A DNA stretch of 64,000 bases, taken from contig NZ_SMGG01000006.1 in NCBI RefSeq assembly GCF_004339245.1, forward strand, positions 124,001 to 188,000. The letters run 5' to 3'. Source of the stretch: Seleniivibrio woodruffii. GTDB taxonomy: Bacteria > Chrysiogenota > Deferribacteres > Deferribacterales > Geovibrionaceae. How positions within the stretch are numbered: position 1 is the stretch's first letter; the number at the start of each line of letters is the position of its first letter. The translations under genes were made by a program, and so were the position numbers. A model generated the notes under the pieces. It saw nothing but the letters and a program-made list of their open reading frames with translations. It did no database searches and was not told the origin of the DNA. Positions 25,516-35,206 of this stretch are shown piece after piece.

Positions 25516-26829
25516 TCACCATGTATTATCAGTTATTTCACAATATATATCGGGATATGCTATCTTCTTTATTCTGCATCTGTAGGGGCCGTAGCCTCTG
25601 TCGGCCAGACCGCCTATTATGAACGCTTTTCCATCAATTTCCGGAGCCTGAAAGGTCGCTCTGCCCTGCAGGATGAACTCCGACTCCTCGCTCTCGCCTT
25701 CGACGTAGCAGATTATGTCGTTTTTCTTCAGCGATTTCAAGCGGGTATTGGTGTTCTCCTTCTGGAGTTTCTGCAATACCTTTATGCGCCTGTTGACCTC
25801 ACGCTTGCCCACGGGCTGCCCCATGGTGTATGCGGCTGTTCCCTTCTCCCTGTAATAGGGGAAGAAGCCCGCAAAGTCGGGTCTGTGTTTTTTCAGAAAA
25901 GCGATAAGCTCGTCAAAGTCAGCCTCGGTCTCACCGGGAAAGCCCACGATCATCGTTGTGCGCAGGAAGCTCTCGGGGTCTTTTTTGCGGATGGCAGTGA
26001 AGACCTCGTCGATAATCTCAGGCGTTGATCTGCGTTTCATAGCTTTCAGCATTTTTGCTGAATAATGCTGAACGGGTATATCAAAATAGCTGAGTATCTT
26101 TTTTGACGAACAGATGGTGTCTATCAGTTCATCATCCACGCCGTCGGGATTCATGTACATAATCCTGACAGTGAAATCGCCCTCAATGTTCTCTATTTTT
26201 TTAAGAAGAGGGACTATCTCTTTGCGGCCGTAGATGTCTGTGCCGTATTTTGTGTTGTCCTGAGATATGATGATTATCTCTTTAACACCCTGAGCGACGA
26301 GGTTTTCGGCCTCGGCAATGATATCTTCGGAAGGGCGGCTGACAAGCTGTCCTCTGATGCCGGGGATTGCGCAGTATGAGCACTTGTTGTTGCATCCTTC
26401 GGATATCTTGAGATATGCGAAATAGGGCGTGTTTGCGATGAGCCTTGATGTGCCGTAGTTTTTAGGGCGCTCGCCTGTTCCGTTCAGAAAGCCGATGACC
26501 TTGTCCAGCTCACCTACTCCGGTGAAATAGTCTATCTCCGGCATCTCCTTCAGAAGCTCCAGCTTATAGCGTTCGCTCATGCACCCTGTAACGATGAGCT
26601 TCGCATCCTTCTGCTTGCGCCTGCTCATCTCCAGAATGTTTTCAATTGCCTCCGCCACAGCAGGTTCGATGAACCCGCAGGTGTTGACCACTATTGCGTC
26701 TGAATCCTCCGGAACATGGGTTATTTCGTAACCTTCGTCCTTTATGGAACCCATCAGGTATTCAAGATCCACCTGATTTTTTGAACAGCCGAGGCTGATG
26801 AATGATATTTTCTTATTTTTGTCCTTCAA
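25516..26829 (-). CDS. rimO: Ribosomal protein S12 (Asp) methylthiotransferase
   Basis: This 437-residue radical-SAM enzyme adds a methylthio group to an Asp of ribosomal protein S12. The UPF0004 domain has ISLGCSKNQVDLEYLMG and two further cluster Cys (VNTCGF, VTGCMSERY). The radical SAM motif is CNNKCSYC near residue 147, and a C-terminal TRAM domain ends the protein. SKNQVDLE marks RimO rather than MiaB. The only sensible start is TTG 26829, with AAGGTG just upstream inside ribF; the genes overlap by 17 bases. Confidence 0.95.
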   Translation of the reverse strand: MKDKNKKISFISLGCSKNQVDLEYLMGSIKDEGYEITHVPEDSDAIVVNTCGFIEPAVAEAIENILEMSRRKQKDAKLIVTGCMSERYKLELLKEMPEIDYFTGVGELDKVIGFLNGTGERPKNYGTSRLIANTPYFAYLKISEGCNNKCSYCAIPGIRGQLVSRPSEDIIAEAENLVAQGVKEIIIISQDNTKYGTDIYGRKEIVPLLKKIENIEGDFTVRIMYMNPDGVDDELIDTICSSKKILSYFDIPVQHYSAKMLKAMKRRSTPEIIDEVFTAIRKKDPESFLRTTMIVGFPGETEADFDELIAFLKKHRPDFAGFFPYYREKGTAAYTMGQPVGKREVNRRIKVLQKLQKENTNTRLKSLKKNDIICYVEGESEESEFILQGRATFQAPEIDGKAFIIGGLADRGYGPYRCRIKKIAYPDIYCEITDNTW

Positions 26830-27736
26830 AAAACACCTTTATGTTATCACAGTCGGTCTTTATCTGAGCCTTCAGCTCGTCCACCGACCCGAATTTTCTG
26901 TCGCTGCGCATGAACTGAACCAGTTCAGCTTCAATATATTTTCCGTAAAGGTTGCCGCTGAACCCGAAAAGATTCACCTCAACCCGTTTTTTAAGTCCCG
27001 AACCCACTGTCGGGCGTTCGCCGATATAGAGTGCGCCTTCGTATGACGCATTGTCAACGTGAACTCTGGCGGCGTATATTCCGTTCATGGGGATAAGTTC
27101 GTTCTCAGGTTCGATGTTGGCCGTGGGAAAGCCTATTCCGGTGGCTATTCCGTCCCCTTTGACAACTTTTCCGCCTATGCGGTAGCATCTGCCCAGAAGC
27201 GTTGCCGCACTGCGCACATCGCCCTCCAGAAGGTATCTTCTGATGTTTGTGCTGGATGCAGTTATGCCGTTCACGACGACCTTCGGAACCTGAATTGCGG
27301 TGTAGCCCAGTCTGGAGCTCATCTGCACCAGAAAATCGAACGAACCCGCCCGGCCTCTGCCGAAGCGGTAGTCATAGCCGACCACTATAAAGCTGGCACG
27401 CATCTTTTTTACCAGAAACTCGCTGACGAATATCTCAGGGTTTATTCCCGCAAGATGCTCGTCAAACTTTATCAGAAAAAGCACGTCGGCTCCGAGCTCT
27501 TCAAACTCCCGGATCTTCATATCCAGAGTGGAGAGCAGGCTGACATCCGCACCGAAAAACTTCAGGGGATGGGGTTCGAAGGTTACAAAACCGCTGCGCA
27601 GACCTTTCTCTCTGGCCAGCCGCACCGAGCGGCTTATCAGCTCTCTGTGCCCCGCATGTACACCGTCGAAGTTGCCGAGGCTCACAACCATATTCCTGTC
27701 TGACTGAAAGGAAGATATATCCCTTATTATTTCCAT
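26813..27736 (-). CDS. ribF: Bifunctional riboflavin kinase/FAD synthetase
   Basis: This 307-residue enzyme makes FMN and FAD. The N-terminal nucleotidyltransferase half has LGNFDGVHAGHREL with the HxGH site near residue 28 and TSSTNIRRYL-type sequence near residue 163. The C-terminal kinase half has GDGIATGIGFPTANIEP near residue 202. It opens the leftward run ribF-rimO-bamD-like-serS-rsmI-like. FAD supply suits a cell rich in flavoenzymes, but the gene is housekeeping. Confidence 0.96.
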   Translation of the reverse strand: MEIIRDISSFQSDRNMVVSLGNFDGVHAGHRELISRSVRLAREKGLRSGFVTFEPHPLKFFGADVSLLSTLDMKIREFEELGADVLFLIKFDEHLAGINPEIFVSEFLVKKMRASFIVVGYDYRFGRGRAGSFDFLVQMSSRLGYTAIQVPKVVVNGITASSTNIRRYLLEGDVRSAATLLGRCYRIGGKVVKGDGIATGIGFPTANIEPENELIPMNGIYAARVHVDNASYEGALYIGERPTVGSGLKKRVEVNLFGFSGNLYGKYIEAELVQFMRSDRKFGSVDELKAQIKTDCDNIKVFFEGQK

Positions 27737-27821
27737 TTATGTAATATGCCAGACACGGTAATTAAATCAATCGGAATTTAATTAATTTCATAATATCAGA
27801 TGATTTAGATTAAAAAGGCGT

Positions 27822-27845
27822 AAAAAAAGCGGCTTCGGGAGCCGC
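27822..27845 (-). terminator. Terminator of the CsgG-like gene
   Basis: GCGGC / GCCGC with a seven-base loop (27829-27845), followed on the minus strand by seven T, immediately after the stop of the secreted protein gene. Confidence 0.85.
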
Positions 27846-27853
27846 CTTTTGGT

Positions 27854-28666
27854 CTATTCGTCCGCTTTAGGCGTGTTTTCCGTGTTCTCTGCGGGCAATG
27901 GAACTGGTCTTGCCGCTATTCTGTCTGCGGCAAAGGATTCCGTCATGTGGTTTGCGATGCTGAAGATAACGTCTCTGATCACCGAATCGAGCACGAGGGA
28001 CTTGGAGATGCTCCATCCGCCGCCGCCAACCGCTCCGTTGACACCGCCTGCGCCGAATCCCCATGATGATTTAGAACTGTCGGCCTGAAATGATTTCGAA
28101 TCCACCACTTCCGCCGTCATAGGGTTCAGTATGCTGAGATCGAACGCCATCTGCGCCTGCTCCTTGGTCTTGCTGACCAGAGCTATCACAGGAATATATC
28201 CGCCAGCCAGTGCACCGCCTGAGCGTGTTACGTCTATTGAGGTTATTGAGCCGTCAACAAACAGGTCTATCTTGGGGATCTTGATCTCCTGACCTGTGAC
28301 AGACGCTATCTTTTTCAGTTTTTCAATCTGCTCAGTGTCCACAATATTGAAGCATTTTGTCTCTTTCAGAGCGTTTGAGAGCATGTTGCGGACACCGCCG
28401 CCAACGTTCTGCACGCCGCCGGAACCGGAGAACACTTTCGCAAGTTCACTTATTCCGCCCTTCATGTTAGCTCCGGCATTTGTGCCGTTCTGACAGGAGG
28501 CCGCTGTGCATGAGATGTCGTTGATAACAACGTTCAGCATCGGGTGCTGTGCGTCTGCGGGGGCGCACTTGGGTACGGGAACCTCTATCTTAGTTACGAC
28601 CGTGTCTGCTGCAAACACCGGAACAGCTATAAGAAAACAGGATAAAACAATAATCAGTTTATTCAT
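27854..28666 (-). CDS. Secreted CsgG-like protein
   Basis: This 270-residue protein starts MNKLIIVLSCFLIAVPVFA and is exported by Sec. The mature part shows the CsgG/FlgO-type pattern: NMLSNALKETKCFNIVDTEQIEKL near residue 105, then FVDGSITSIDVTRSGGALAG, and a repeat-like GFGAGGVNGAVGGGGWS stretch. There is no lipobox, unlike CsgG itself. Cys pairs (SCTAASC) may form disulfides. ATG 28666 is preferred because GAGG lies six bases upstream. The gene stands alone with its own terminator. Function in the envelope is likely; pore formation is speculative. Confidence 0.6.
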   Translation of the reverse strand: MNKLIIVLSCFLIAVPVFAADTVVTKIEVPVPKCAPADAQHPMLNVVINDISCTAASCQNGTNAGANMKGGISELAKVFSGSGGVQNVGGGVRNMLSNALKETKCFNIVDTEQIEKLKKIASVTGQEIKIPKIDLFVDGSITSIDVTRSGGALAGGYIPVIALVSKTKEQAQMAFDLSILNPMTAEVVDSKSFQADSSKSSWGFGAGGVNGAVGGGGWSISKSLVLDSVIRDVIFSIANHMTESFAADRIAARPVPLPAENTENTPKADE

Positions 28667-28812
28667 AAAAACCTCATTTCGGGTCATTAGCTGATTATTA
28701 GCATATCGGCGGACAGGTGTAAATTTGATTTAACTGCGGCAGGTAATTGTGACAAGTTGAGGGAAGATGGGATTCTTCGTTTCGCTCACTATCATAGAGT
28801 GACAGGAACTTC

Positions 28813-28936
28813 TTTACCTTTTAGAACCGAGCAGTTCAAGGCGGAGGATAAAAAATATTTTGAGCGTACAAATAAGTACGTGATAAATATTTTTTACTCC
28901 GACAACGAAGAAATGCGAAGTGTTATAAAAGGTAAA
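28813..28936. repeat. Covarying hairpin repeat, copy B (124 bp)
   Basis: Outer arms TTTACCTTTTA (28813-28823) and TAAAAGGTAAA (28926-28936) are perfect inverted repeats. Inside are GAGCAGTTCAAGG (28829-28841), an 11-bp stem AAAAAATATTT/AAATATTTTTT, then GAG-CGTAC, a six-base loop, GTACG-TGA, and AAATGCGAAG (28911-28920). It lies between the CsgG-like gene and the ilvC terminator. Confidence 0.75.
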
Positions 28937-28958
28937 AAAAGGGGAGCCGAAGCTCCCC
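28934..28958 (-). terminator. Terminator of the ilv operon
   Basis: GGGGAGC-CGAA-GCTCCCC (28941-28958) followed on the minus strand by seven T; it begins seven bases after the ilvC stop. Confidence 0.9.
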
Positions 28959-28964
28959 TTTTTC

Positions 28965-30061
<1,097 letters not shown>

Positions 30062-30118
30062 AAAATCTTATTGAACAGCCCAACACCCAAGCAGTTTAAA
30101 GGATGCCGAAGCCAAAAA

Positions 30119-30616
30119 TCACTTCATCTCGCTGGTCATCTTGCTGCCGCGTCCGATGGCTATTGCTCCGGTGCGGACAACTTCGATGATGCCGTAGGGT
30201 TCCATCACGCTCAGAAAAGCCAGAATCTTGTCGTTTGCGCCTGTAAGCTCAATAACGACTGATTCATTGGTGATGTCAACCGTTTTGCCCCGGAAGGTGT
30301 TCACGATGTTGAACACGTCGGGTCTTGTTCTCTGGGTGGCATGCACTTTAACGAGAACCATCTCCCTTTCGATGTGCTCCATCTCTGAAACGTTTCTGAC
30401 ACGGATAACGTTCACCAGCTTTCTCAGCTGTTTTATGATCTGCTCCACCACTCTGTCGTCGCCAAAGGTGACTATGGTCATGATGGAGATGGATTCGTCC
30501 ATGGTTCTGTTAACGGACAGGGACTCAATGTTGTATCCTCTGCCGCTGAAAAGCCCCGAAATACGGGAAAGAACGCCGAATTTGTTCTCAACAAGAACTG
30601 AAATAGTATGTCTCAT
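30119..30616 (-). CDS. ilvN: Acetolactate synthase small subunit
   Basis: This 165-residue regulatory subunit begins MRHTISVLVENKFGVLSRISGLFSGRGYNIESL, the ACT domain that binds valine for feedback inhibition; the C-terminal half ends TGAIAIGRG as in the IlvN/IlvH family. It lies 12 bases after ilvB and pairs with that catalytic subunit. Confidence 0.96.
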   Translation of the reverse strand: MRHTISVLVENKFGVLSRISGLFSGRGYNIESLSVNRTMDESISIMTIVTFGDDRVVEQIIKQLRKLVNVIRVRNVSEMEHIEREMVLVKVHATQRTRPDVFNIVNTFRGKTVDITNESVVIELTGANDKILAFLSVMEPYGIIEVVRTGAIAIGRGSKMTSEMK

Positions 30617-30628
30617 CGTATCCCTCCC

Positions 30629-32323
30629 TTACTTCTTCATCAACAGCATTTCGCTTACGGACGCACCGGCGGGTATCATGGGGAACACGTTCTCGTTCCT
30701 GTCCACGGTGAAATCCATAAAGACGGGTCTGTCTTTAACTTTGAGGGATTCTCTGATTGCCGCTTCGACATCCTCTTTTCTGTCGATGCGCATGCCCACT
30801 GCGCCGAAAGCTTCGGCCAGTTTAACGAAGTCGGGCTGACATTCGAGGTTGCAGTGGCTGAATCTGTCGTTGAAGAACATGTTCTGCCACTGGCGGATCA
30901 TGCCGAGGTATCTGTTGTTCAGGATGGCAACTTTGACCGCTACCTTGTTCTGAACTGCTGTGGTCAGCTCCTGAATGTTCATCAGGATTGAGCCGTCGCC
31001 TGCGATGTCGAAAACCTCTTTGTCGGGGCAGCCAAGCTTTGCGCCGATTGCGGCGGGGAAGCCGTAGCCCATTGTGCCAAGACCGCCGGAGGAGATGAAC
31101 TGATGGGGACGCTTGAACTTGTAGAACTGTCCCGCCCACATCTGGTTCTGACCGACCTCTGTACAGATGATGGCATCGCCTTCGGTAACTTTATAAATTG
31201 ATTCAACGACATACTGGGGCTTGATGACATCCGCCGTGCGGTCGTAGTCGAAGGGGTGTTCCTTGTCCCATGCACGGATGACCTCACGCCATTCTTTTCT
31301 GGCGGCAAGGTTCTTGTCCCAGTTGAATTTGTCTATTTCGCCCAGAGCCTGTTTCAGAACGGCCTTGCAGTCGCCCACGATGGGCACTTCGATCTGCACG
31401 TTCTTACTGATGCTCGCAGGGTCAACGTCGATATGAGCTATTTTCGCATTGGGCGCAAAACCGTCCAGACGGCCTGTTGAGCGGTCGGAGAAGCGTGTGC
31501 CTATTGCGAGGATGAAGTCGGGGTCGGAAACAGCCATGTTGGATGCATAGTTTCCGTGCATTCCCAGCCAGCCGATGAAGTTGTCATGGGTTCCGGGGAA
31601 ACCGCCCAGACCGAGGAAAGAGGACACAACGGGAACGTTAGTGATCTCGCTGAACTTGACCAGTTCCTCGCTGGCTTCGGAGAGAACCACGCCGCCGCCC
31701 ATGTAGATAACGGGTTTTTTGGCTGATTCCAGCATTCTAAGCATCTTTTTGATCTGGCCGAGGTGACCTTTTACCGTGGGGTTGTAACCTGTCAGACTGA
31801 CCTTTTCAGGCCATTCGAACTTGGTTTTTGCCGCCATGATATCTTTAGGCAGGTCGATTACAACGGGACCGGGTCTGCCCGTTCTTGCTATGTGAAAGGC
31901 TTCCTTTATGACCCCTGCCGTCTCGTTGACGTCAGTCAGCATGTAGCTGTGTTTAACGATGGGTCTTGTTATGCCTATGATATCCGCTTCCTGAAATGCA
32001 TCACCGCCGATGAGGCTTGTTGCCACCTGACCTGTGAACACTACCATGGGGATGGAGTCCATATGAGCGTTAGCGATACCTGTTACGAGGTTCGTTGCGC
32101 CGGGACCTGATGTTCCGAAGCAAACGCCGACCTTGCCTGTTGCTCTGGCATAGCCTTCCGCTGCGTGGATGCCGCCCTGTTCGCGTCTGGGGAGAATGTG
32201 GGTGATGTCTGAATCATAAATGGTGTCGTAGACGCCGAGCAGAACGCCGCCCGGATAACCGAAGATGAGATCGACACCTTCTCTCTTCAGTGATTCGATG
32301 AGAATCTGAGCACCTGTCATCAT
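30629..32323 (-). CDS. ilvB: Acetolactate synthase large subunit
   Basis: This 564-residue thiamine-diphosphate enzyme condenses two pyruvates, or pyruvate with 2-oxobutyrate. It has FGYPGGVLLGVYD near the start, the cofactor-activating Glu in HAAEGYARATGKVG, the central FAD domain, and the ThDP motif GDGSILMNIQELTTAVQNKVAVKVAILNN near residue 440. ATG 32323 is chosen because GGAG lies seven bases upstream and the conserved TGAQILIESL starts right after; an upstream in-frame codon would extend into the leader. A second ATG follows immediately. Confidence 0.96.
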   Translation of the reverse strand: MMTGAQILIESLKREGVDLIFGYPGGVLLGVYDTIYDSDITHILPRREQGGIHAAEGYARATGKVGVCFGTSGPGATNLVTGIANAHMDSIPMVVFTGQVATSLIGGDAFQEADIIGITRPIVKHSYMLTDVNETAGVIKEAFHIARTGRPGPVVIDLPKDIMAAKTKFEWPEKVSLTGYNPTVKGHLGQIKKMLRMLESAKKPVIYMGGGVVLSEASEELVKFSEITNVPVVSSFLGLGGFPGTHDNFIGWLGMHGNYASNMAVSDPDFILAIGTRFSDRSTGRLDGFAPNAKIAHIDVDPASISKNVQIEVPIVGDCKAVLKQALGEIDKFNWDKNLAARKEWREVIRAWDKEHPFDYDRTADVIKPQYVVESIYKVTEGDAIICTEVGQNQMWAGQFYKFKRPHQFISSGGLGTMGYGFPAAIGAKLGCPDKEVFDIAGDGSILMNIQELTTAVQNKVAVKVAILNNRYLGMIRQWQNMFFNDRFSHCNLECQPDFVKLAEAFGAVGMRIDRKEDVEAAIRESLKVKDRPVFMDFTVDRNENVFPMIPAGASVSEMLLMKK

Positions 32324-32484
32324 AATGTAACTCCGTAGAAGATATTTGACTGCCGACTTGTGCAAACAGAGGGTCAAATCCCCCTGCCCACCTACTCCGG
32401 TACGGCAGCCTTTTTATATCCAAAAGAAACGCCTTCCCCTTCGTCACGGACGTCGGAATCGGCACCGGAATTGTGCTCCGGCAT
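32324..32484 (-). promoter_or_regulatory. ilvB 5' leader with inverted repeats and a 30-codon ORF
   Basis: On the minus strand a small open frame runs from ATG 32484 to TAG at 32392. It encodes an acidic 30-residue peptide beginning MPEHNSGADSDV and has no Leu/Ile/Val run, so it is not a classic attenuation peptide. Just upstream is CCGG/CCGG around nine bases (32465-32481), and CGGCAG/CTGCCG (32403-32408 and 32350-32355) enclose the segment before ilvB. No T-box or known riboswitch core was found. Confidence 0.35.
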
Positions 32485-32878
32485 ATTTCTTTTAAATGTC
32501 GCTGTAAAGGAAAAGATAATGTAAATCCGAAACTTCGCTGTCATCCTGAGCTTATGCGAAGGATCTTTTAATGAGATTCTTCGGCTGATGCCTCAGAATG
32601 ACGGGAGCTCCAGGCCTCCTTTGGGAACTTCGCTGTCATCCTGAGCATATGCGAAGGATCTTCTAATGAGATTCTTCGGCTGAAGCCTCAGAATGACGGC
32701 TAGCTTATTGTCATCCAAAGAAAGGGGATTTTCTTATCTTCCCTATAAATTGTGTAACATCGGTAAAAACAATAACCGAAGAATGAGATTGCTTCAGGCT
32801 GGAGCCTTCGCAAAGACAAAACCACATCACAGCGAGGAAGCCCCCGGGCTGACGCAGCAGTCTCATACGGTATCGTTT
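32485..32878. other. ilvD-ilvB gap filled by dispersed repeats
   Basis: No gene is present. A 74-bp unit occurs twice (32531-32604 and 32626-32699), and a third repeat with opposed ends ATGAGATTGCT (32783-32793) and AGCAGTCTCAT (32856-32866) lies nearer ilvD. The gap suggests ilvBNC has its own promoter, probably between 32500 and 32530, though no clear -35/-10 pair was found. Confidence 0.55.
32531..32699. repeat. Tandem 74-bp repeat, period 95 bp
   Basis: Two copies, 32531-32604 and 32626-32699, are identical in length and differ at three positions. Each begins AACTTCGCTGTCATCCTGAG and ends CCTCAGAATGACGG, with the opposed blocks GTCATCCTGAG and CTCAGAATGAC. They belong to the dispersed family. 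Confidence 0.85.
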
Positions 32879-34549
32879 TTACAGGTCTTCGACCCTGCAG
32901 ATTGCTCCCTGAGCCGCATTGGAAACCCTTGAAGCGTATTTTGCAAGATAGCCTTTGGTTATCTTAGGTGCGGGTTTGACCCACGCAGCCCTGCGCTTTT
33001 CAAGCTCCTCAGCGGGAACATCAAGATTAATCGTACGGCCGGGAATGTCAATAACTATTTTGTCGCCGTCACAGATGAGGCCGATATCGCCGCCCTCCGC
33101 CGCTTCGGGGGATATGTGACCTATGCAGGGGCCTCTTGTGCCGCCGGAAAAACGTCCGTCGGTGATGAGAGCAACCTTGTTCAGTCCCTGTCCCATTATC
33201 TCCGCTGTGGGAGCCAGCATCTCACGCATGCCGGGGCCGCCTTTGGGGCCTTCATAGCGGATGACGACCACCTGTCCGTTAACGATCTGACGGTTTTTGA
33301 TGGCGTCCATAGCCGCTTCCTCGCTGTCGAAGCATACGGCTGTGCCTGTGAACTGAAGCATGTCGGCGTTTACAGCGGATTGTTTAACAACCGCTCCGCC
33401 CTGAGCTATGTTTCCACGCAGAACGGCGATGCCGCCCTCTTTGTGGTAGGGGTTGTCGAGAGGTCTGACTATGTCGTCGTCATATACGATAGCTGAGTTC
33501 GCTATCTCTTTGATTGTTCTTCCGCACACCGTTGGGTTGTCAAACAGCCTGTCACGCAGTCTGTACTGGAATGCGGGGATACCGCCCGCAGCGTCAACGT
33601 CCTCCATAAAGAACTCACCGCCGGGGTTTATGCTTGTGATGTGGGGAGTATTTTTGCTGTATTCGTCAAACAGATCAAGGGTGAAGGGAACCTTCGCCTC
33701 ATATGCAATGGCGGGAAGATGCAGAGCGGTGTTTGTTGAGCCGCCGAGCGCCATGTCCAGCATCACTGCGTTTCTGAATGCGTTCTCGTTAAGGATGTCA
33801 CGGGCTTTGATGTCCTTTTCCACCAGTTCGCAGATGGCAACGCCGGAATCGAAAGCTATGCGGCGTTTTTTACCTGAACCGGCAAGCGCCATTCCGCATC
33901 CGGGAAGGGACATTCCCATGGCTTCCGTAAGGCAGGCCATGGTGTTCGCCGTGAACAGACCCTGACATGCGCCCTGTCCGGGGCATGCGCACTGTTCGAT
34001 GTTCTTCATTTCGTCTTCGCTTATCTCGCCCGTGCGGCATTTTGCCATGTTCTCAAAGGTGTCTTTGATGAACGAGCGTTTCTGCATGCGGTAGCTTCCC
34101 GTGGCCATGGGGCCGGCGGTAACCACTATTGAGGGGATGTTCAGGCGTGCAGCCGCCATGAGCATTCCGGGGGTTATCTTGTCGCAGTTGGTGAGAAACA
34201 CCACACCGTCAAGTGCGTGGGCTTCCACAACGCATTCTATCATATCGGCGATGGCATCTCTGGAGGGCAGGGAATAGTGCATGCCTATGTGTCCCATTGC
34301 TATCCCGTCGCAGATGCCGGGCACGCAGAAGATGGACGAGTGTCCGCCGCCTGTGTGAACGCCTTTTTCAATGTATCTTTCAAGGTCTCTCATGCCCACG
34401 TGTCCGGGGATGAGATCGGTGAAACTGGAACAGATACCTATGTGCGCTCTGCCCATGCTGCTTTCAGGCATACCCGTGCCGTACATCAGTGCTCTGGCGG
34501 GTGCCCTGTCTATGCCGACTTTTGTTCTGTCGCTACGCATACCTTTCAC
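32879..34549 (-). CDS. ilvD: Dihydroxy-acid dehydratase
   Basis: This 556-residue Fe-S enzyme removes water from dihydroxyacids to give the keto acids of valine and isoleucine. Conserved parts include [27 protein letters not shown] near residue 25, [10 protein letters not shown] with a cluster Cys near 119, [16 protein letters not shown] with another near 190, and [11 protein letters not shown] near the C-terminus. It leads the ilvD-B-N-C set and is preceded by GAGGTG. Its promoter region is shared with the rightward membrane-protein gene. Confidence 0.97.
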   Translation of the reverse strand: MKGMRSDRTKVGIDRAPARALMYGTGMPESSMGRAHIGICSSFTDLIPGHVGMRDLERYIEKGVHTGGGHSSIFCVPGICDGIAMGHIGMHYSLPSRDAIADMIECVVEAHALDGVVFLTNCDKITPGMLMAAARLNIPSIVVTAGPMATGSYRMQKRSFIKDTFENMAKCRTGEISEDEMKNIEQCACPGQGACQGLFTANTMACLTEAMGMSLPGCGMALAGSGKKRRIAFDSGVAICELVEKDIKARDILNENAFRNAVMLDMALGGSTNTALHLPAIAYEAKVPFTLDLFDEYSKNTPHITSINPGGEFFMEDVDAAGGIPAFQYRLRDRLFDNPTVCGRTIKEIANSAIVYDDDIVRPLDNPYHKEGGIAVLRGNIAQGGAVVKQSAVNADMLQFTGTAVCFDSEEAAMDAIKNRQIVNGQVVVIRYEGPKGGPGMREMLAPTAEIMGQGLNKVALITDGRFSGGTRGPCIGHISPEAAEGGDIGLICDGDKIVIDIPGRTINLDVPAEELEKRRAAWVKPAPKITKGYLAKYASRVSNAAQGAICRVEDL

Positions 34550-34564
34550 CTCGGTTCTGAATAC

Positions 34565-34588
34565 GCCGCTGAAAAAGTTCAGGGCGGC
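34565..34588. promoter_or_regulatory. Hairpin in the ilvD 5' leader
   Basis: GCCG-CTGAA and TTCAG-gg-CGGC pair around a four-base loop, 16 bases above the ilvD start. No T-run follows on either strand, so it is not an obvious terminator; it may be an operator or a translational control hairpin. Confidence 0.3.
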
Positions 34589-34672
34589 TTAAAAAATTTA
34601 AGTCATATAATCTAGCATACAGCAAACCGTATATCAAATACTAATTTCCTCTTTTTTTGCTTTTTAATAATA

Positions 34673-34701
34673 TTGTCACGGCTGTTAGTGCATGCTATAA
34701 A
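34673..34701 (+). promoter_or_regulatory. Sigma-70 promoter of the membrane-protein cluster
   Basis: TTGTCA (34673-34678) and TATAAA (34696-34701) are separated by exactly 17 bases. Transcription would start near 34708, 14 bases before ATG 34722, whose ribosome site is GGGGGAA. Confidence 0.75.
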
Positions 34702-34721
34702 GAGATATCAACGGGGGAAAT

Positions 34722-35168
34722 ATGACATTTGAAAATTATTTTGATATGGCAGTAAAAACATTCAGATCCATGGCGGTGGGAATTTTCCTTTATCCGCTGT
34801 TTGTTGCGCTTACAGAATCATTTGATTTAAATCTCCACTACTTCCTTGCCAGACCCACTGTGGAAACAATGGGCATCGTTTTCATCGTCATTTCAGTGGT
34901 ATTTTTCCCGCTGTCAAACGCTCTTCTGCCCCTTTTAAGCAGAAAATGCGGACACTCCTGCGACCTCGGAAAAAAACTTATGATCGCTTCCGTCATAACG
35001 GCGGGAATGGCTGAAACCATAGCCCTGTTCGGACTCGTCATATATATAGTGTCTGCCGACGTCCGCTTTTTCTATCTGTTCTTTGTGCTCAGTCTGGTAC
35101 ATCTTTTCATGCACAGACCCAAGATGGAGTTCTGGCAGAGACACCTCGACATCATGAGCAGAGATTAA
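34722..35168 (+). CDS. Four-helix membrane protein of unknown function
   Basis: This 148-residue protein has four hydrophobic segments at about 18-32, 49-72, 87-107 and 111-128. The second and third are joined by a short charged loop RKCGHSCDLGKK with two Cys. The arrangement resembles a small ATP synthase c-like hairpin pair, but no signature is present and I do not recognise the family. It starts a rightward cluster with a good sigma-70 promoter, followed 38 bases later by another membrane protein. Confidence 0.7.
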   Translation: MTFENYFDMAVKTFRSMAVGIFLYPLFVALTESFDLNLHYFLARPTVETMGIVFIVISVVFFPLSNALLPLLSRKCGHSCDLGKKLMIASVITAGMAETIALFGLVIYIVSADVRFFYLFFVLSLVHLFMHRPKMEFWQRHLDIMSRD

Positions 35169-35206
35169 CTTCTTTTAAAATTTGTCTTTTTTTGTTAAAA
35201 TACAGT

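Noticed and set aside
22675-28936. Integron attC sites
   Set aside because: The copies lack the attC R/L core sequences, are in different operons and have no integrase; paired arms and length alone do not suffice.
32324-32484. T-box or branched-chain attenuator in front of ilvB
   Set aside because: No T-box specifier or antiterminator sequence, no terminator before ilvB, and the leader peptide has no Leu/Ile/Val run.
32485-32878. tRNA or CRISPR repeats in the ilv gap
   Set aside because: No T-loop GGTTCGA core, no spacer pattern; the repeats are the dispersed intergenic family in tandem.
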